From: Aeromicrobium piscarium | GTDB taxonomy: Bacteria > Actinomycetota > Actinomycetes > Propionibacteriales > Nocardioidaceae | Length of the DNA stretch: 64,000 nt | Direction of reading: 5' to 3' | Assembly: GCF_007421815.1 (NCBI RefSeq) | Contig: NZ_VLNT01000006.1 | Location: 119,108-183,107, forward strand | Part shown: positions 60,959 through 64,000 of the stretch, piece after piece | How positions within the stretch are numbered: position 1 is the stretch's first letter | Layout: each line of letters opens with the position of its first letter | The notes under the pieces: generated by a model | The model's database searches: none | What the model saw: the letters and a program-made list of their open reading frames with translations, nothing else | Told to the model about the DNA's origin: nothing | Position numbers and translations under genes: made by a program

Positions 60959-62176
60959 ATGGAGAAGAGAGCCTTCGGTCAGATCTCGAAACTGGCGAGC
61001 GGCCGCTTCCAAGCACGCTACGCCGATCCTGACGGGCGAACCTCCGCGACGGGGACCCGACTGCGGCACAAGGCACCGCACACGTTCGAATCGCGCGTGG
61101 ACGCCGAGGCGTGGCTCGCGGACGAGCGTCGTTTGATCTCGAGTGGGGAGTGGACGCCACCGTCGGTCCGCTCCTCGATGCGACGGACGCCGGGTTTGAC
61201 GCTGGGGGAGTACGCACCTCGATGGTTGGCGAATCGTCGAGTCAAGGGCCAGCCGCTGGCGGACCGGACGCGTGATCACTATCAAGACCTGCTCGACCGC
61301 TTCATCCTGCCCTTCTTCGGGCGAACGGCGCTTCGCGAGATCACGCCGGAGATGGTGAGCGATTGGTACGACACTGCGGCGCCGGACCGGCCCACGTACC
61401 AGGCGCACTCCTACTCATTGCTGCGAGCCATCCTGCGCACGGCGGCCGATCCGGCCAAGAACAACGGCCGTCCGCTGATCCCCTTCAACCCGTGCGGCAT
61501 CTCCGGTGGCGGTTCGTCCGGCGCGAAGCGTCGGGTGAGCCCGGCAACTGCCGAGGAGATCGCGGTCATCGTCGCGAACATGCCCGACCGCCATCGCTTG
61601 ATGATCCTCTTGGCCGACGGGTGCGCCTTGCGTTTTGGCGAGTTGGCGGAGCTCCGGCGTCACGACATCGACGTGAAGAACGCGGTGATCAGGGTCCGAC
61701 GGGGAGTGGTGCGCTCACGCTCGGCCGGTGTGGTGGCGAAGGCGCCGAAGAGCGATGCCGGCATCCGTGACGTCCCGATCCCGCCTGACATTGTTGACGC
61801 TGTTGCGGAGCATCTACGTGCCTTCGCTGCGCCTGGCCGCGACGGGCTGGTCTTCCCTGGCGCGAACGGCCATCATCTGTCGCCGAGTGCGTTCTACGGC
61901 AAGGTTTCCAAGAAGCGACGAGGGCAACCGGATATCGGGGGCTACGGCTGGTACGAGGCTCGCCTGATCGCTGGCCGCTCGGATCTGAGGTTCCACGATC
62001 TGCGCCACGGTGCGCTCACCGAAGCCGCACGGCACGGAGCCACGCTGGCGGAGCTGATGGCACTTGGAGGTCACTCCACGAGCCAAGCCGCAATGCGATA
62101 CCAGCAAGCGGCGTCCGATCGGCTCGCGCAGATCGCGCGAAAGCGCGCCGAGGCCCGAGGCTGGGCCGCGAACTGA
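60959..62176 (+). CDS. int: Phage-type tyrosine integrase
   Basis: A 405-residue site-specific recombinase. The N-terminal AP2-like arm-binding region (GRFQARYADPDG) and the SAM-like core-binding domain precede the catalytic domain. Catalytic residues: Arg in GCALRFGELAEL, His-x-x-Arg in FHDLRHGALT, His in LGGHST and the Tyr nucleophile in AMRYQQA. The ATG at 60959 or GTG at 60947 may start it. It stands next to the tRNA fragment and direct repeats, so it probably catalysed the integration. Confidence 0.95.
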   Translation: MEKRAFGQISKLASGRFQARYADPDGRTSATGTRLRHKAPHTFESRVDAEAWLADERRLISSGEWTPPSVRSSMRRTPGLTLGEYAPRWLANRRVKGQPLADRTRDHYQDLLDRFILPFFGRTALREITPEMVSDWYDTAAPDRPTYQAHSYSLLRAILRTAADPAKNNGRPLIPFNPCGISGGGSSGAKRRVSPATAEEIAVIVANMPDRHRLMILLADGCALRFGELAELRRHDIDVKNAVIRVRRGVVRSRSAGVVAKAPKSDAGIRDVPIPPDIVDAVAEHLRAFAAPGRDGLVFPGANGHHLSPSAFYGKVSKKRRGQPDIGGYGWYEARLIAGRSDLRFHDLRHGALTEAARHGATLAELMALGGHSTSQAAMRYQQAASDRLAQIARKRAEARGWAAN

Positions 62177-62716
62177 GGCGCTTGGTATCGGACGACCTCG
62201 TACGCTCGGGTATGACAGTGCCGCGTGTTCTCTGGGGCAAGGACGATCGGCCGCTTTCTCACTGAAGCCTCAGAGCGCTTCCGGGTACCCGTTAGCGCAG
62301 GTCAGCGCCCACGCGGTCGCGGTGAAGGACCTCGCAAGGGCATTGGTGGACCAGGCTCGGCGCCGGGGCTGGGGTCTCCTTTCTGATCTGGCGTCACCAC
62401 GCCCGGAGCTGCGGGCCGAGCGGTGACGTGTCAGCCTCGGTGCTCCACGGGCGAGAACCCTGAAATCGCAATGGTCGAGGGCGCTTGCCGTCCGTGGCCC
62501 AACGAGGGCGTGAGGCCTCACGTAGGCGATTCATGGCTGCGCGACAACTCGGCATTGCAGTCCACTATCCCCGCCAGCGAACGCGAGAAGATCTGGCTAT
62601 CACCCTCATAGGGCTTCGGGGCTACCCATCTGCCTGCCATCACGAGAACACTCATGCCTTAGTGTGACGCTCAACACAACCCATTAGGCGTTGCTCACGA
62701 GGAAAGGCTTACGGAC
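62177..62716. other. Gap between integrase and transporter genes
   Basis: 540 bp. Several short ORFs are open but none shows a convincing ribosome site, length or motif (e.g. the one at 62485-62667 is Arg/His-rich noise). A decayed gene is possible: the + frame ending at 62426 reads HAVAVKDLARALVDQARRRG then a stop. Near the transporter, GAGGAAAGG precedes its ATG. No riboswitch recognised. Confidence 0.35.
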
Positions 62717-63754
62717 ATGAATCTGCTCTCAAAGCGTCTCTCCGCCCTTGCGGGAGCGGTGGTTCTCGCGAGTGCGCTGGCGGGCTGTGGGTCGGAATCT
62801 TCGGCTGCCGACGGTGAACTCAAGGAGTTCCGGTCGGTGATCTTCCCCGGCGAGACCTATGCCCTGGACTACATCGCCCAGGAAAAGGGATTCTTCACCG
62901 ATCACGGTTTGAAGGTCTCGTACCTCTCACCGCAGAGCGGATCCTCGGCCGTTCAGATGCTCGCTGCAGGGGAGGTCGATGGCTGGTCCACGGCTCCCTC
63001 GATCATCTACAACGCGAACTCGCAGGGTCAACCAGTCCAGATGGCCGGCCTCATTCCGAGCTACACGGCCTACGAAGTGGTGGTGGACGCCAAGGCCGAT
63101 TGGCCCGCGGCTGCGGAATCTCCCGAGGACGGGCTGAAGGCACTCAAGGGTAAGACGATCGGTGTCTCCGGTCTGTCAGCGGGCACCGACCTCTCGCTGC
63201 TCGCTGCCTTGAACTCGGTCGACCTGGGCGAAAAGGATGTGAAACGTCTCGGTGTCGGCACCACGTTGAACGGCTTGGGCCAGTTGAAGGCAGGTGTGAT
63301 CGACGCGTACGTCGAGTTCACGGGGTCTGGCGCACGTGTGATCGAGAACTCCGGGGCCGGAAAGCGTTACATCCCCCTGTACGGCGAGTCTGCGTCCCCC
63401 GAGGCGGACGCGCTCTCGGACCTCGCGCTCGCCGTCAACGGTGACACTGCGAAGGCGAAGCCGGATCTCTACGACTCGTGGATCGCGGCCCTCGAGGACG
63501 CCCGAGAGTGGTTGCAGGACCCGTCGAACCTCGACGAGGCCTCCAAGATCATCGCCGAGGCCAGCTACAAGGGCGAGTACGAGGCGGAGGTCAAGGAATC
63601 GCTCGGGGCGCTGGCGGAGACGCTTTCGAGCACCGAGTCCGGATTCTCCACGTCGCCGGAGCGCGTGCAGCTCCAGATCGACGTCCTCAAGAAGATCGGC
63701 GGTCTCAAGGCCGATGCCGAGGTGTCCCCCGACGCGGTGCTGCTGAAGCGCTGA
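62717..63754 (+). CDS. ABC substrate-binding lipoprotein (SsuA/TauA/NMT1-like)
   Basis: A 345-residue lipoprotein. The lipobox is SALAGC with Cys near residue 24. TYALDYIAQEKGFFTDHGLKVSYL and QMLAAGEVDGWSTAPSII are the NMT1/THI5-like blocks, then LKGKTIGVSGLSAGTDLSLL. It binds sulfonates, taurine, nitrate or a thiamine precursor. It is followed after 36 bp by the matching ATPase gene. GGAAAGG precedes the start. Confidence 0.92.
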   Translation: MNLLSKRLSALAGAVVLASALAGCGSESSAADGELKEFRSVIFPGETYALDYIAQEKGFFTDHGLKVSYLSPQSGSSAVQMLAAGEVDGWSTAPSIIYNANSQGQPVQMAGLIPSYTAYEVVVDAKADWPAAAESPEDGLKALKGKTIGVSGLSAGTDLSLLAALNSVDLGEKDVKRLGVGTTLNGLGQLKAGVIDAYVEFTGSGARVIENSGAGKRYIPLYGESASPEADALSDLALAVNGDTAKAKPDLYDSWIAALEDAREWLQDPSNLDEASKIIAEASYKGEYEAEVKESLGALAETLSSTESGFSTSPERVQLQIDVLKKIGGLKADAEVSPDAVLLKR

Positions 63755-63790
63755 GACCGGGCGAGACCAAAGAGAACGAGGAGACAGACC

Positions 63791-64000
63791 ATGACGTCGC
63801 CAGCGACCGTAACCGCTTCACCCGATGCGCTGACCTCAGGTGCGCAGATCGACCTGACGAACATTCACCACGGATTCTTCCACCGGGATACGTTCGTGCG
63901 AGCCGTCTGGGACCTGTCCCTGACGATCAACTCCGGCGAAATCGTCTCCGTCGTCGGCCCCTCCGGGTGCGGCAAAACGACTCTTCTGGGGATGATCTCA
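63791..64000 (+). CDS. ABC transporter ATPase, N-terminal part
   Basis: The first 70 codons ([14 protein letters not shown]) lead into Walker [15 protein letters not shown] at the window edge. NHHGF-like N-terminus and [15 protein letters not shown] are typical of SsuB/TauB/NrtD. The gene continues beyond the window and pairs with the substrate-binding protein; the permease is expected next. Confidence 0.93.
   Translation, partial: MTSPATVTASPDALTSGAQIDLTNIHHGFFHRDTFVRAVWDLSLTINSGEIVSVVGPSGCGKTTLLGMIS

Noticed and set aside
62485-62667. Gene between integrase and transporter
   Set aside because: Short, Arg/His-rich, no ribosome site and no recognisable family.

Overview
The window is high-GC DNA with compact, often overlapping (ATGA) genes. 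The gene families are typical of Actinomycetota: a SigK/RskA pair, DUF3000 next to RNase D, the coproporphyrin-dependent haem genes hemE-cgoX-chdC, a DtxR/IdeR-type iron box, and polyproline-tailed small membrane proteins. A Propionibacteriales-like host is a guess only; nothing in the sequence fixes the genus. About 60 protein genes are supported. The rest is short intergenic DNA unusually rich in palindromes.

Layout. 1-2.35 kb: end of a ferric-siderophore ABC transporter, then a convergent HemS-like haem-handling gene preceded by an iron box. 2.37-6.1 kb: SigK regulon (membrane molybdopterin oxidoreductase, fasciclin lipoprotein, sigK, rskA), with two matching SigK-type promoters. 6.1-12.6 kb: SNF2 ATPase, acetyl-CoA hydrolase/transferase, thioredoxin, sugar-dehydrogenase lipoprotein, cold-shock protein. 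13-15.4 kb: secreted M6 (immune inhibitor A) protease. 15.7-25.5 kb: marR-MFS pair, membrane proteins, aldo/keto reductase, geranylgeranyl reductase, queuosine pair (transporter and tgt), M50-like peptidase, TPR protein. 25.6-29.3 kb: SbcD/SbcC-like nuclease pair. 30.3-32.8 kb: reverse transsulfuration genes in the metB and cbs order. 33.2-35.5 kb: fused SecDF. 37.3-43 kb: RNase D, DUF3000 and the haem operon. 43.1-52.9 kb: msrB, a small unknown, and a six-gene aromatic-acid-type catabolic cluster (BenE-like transporter, acyl-CoA ligase, three-gene molybdenum hydroxylase with a fused CoxS-CoxG subunit, enoyl-CoA hydratase) facing a PadR regulator across a perfect dyad. 54.9-57.7 kb: assimilatory sulfite reductase, a 59-residue zinc-ribbon microprotein, a sirohydrochlorin chelatase, and an upstream 26-codon leader ending in Cys-Arg, probably a cysteine attenuator. 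58.6-60.2 kb: a YihY/BrkB gene broken by one amber codon, YbaK, and the tail of a lost Dyp-type peroxidase. 60.7 kb to the end: a genomic island at a tRNA 3' end, with a tRNA fragment, four direct repeats, a tyrosine integrase and the start of a sulfonate/nitrate-type ABC transporter.

The most interesting material is regulatory and repetitive: the paired SigK promoters, the iron box, the cysteine leader peptide, the PadR operator, a 31-bp array with direct and inverted units, and at least three families of dispersed palindromic elements between genes. The best candidate for an incompletely described system is the PadR/Mo-hydroxylase/CoA-ligase/enoyl-CoA-hydratase/transporter cluster. Its parts could form a CoA-dependent side-chain shortening route for phenolic acids; that is inference. 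All calls come from reading the sequence; no database search was run.
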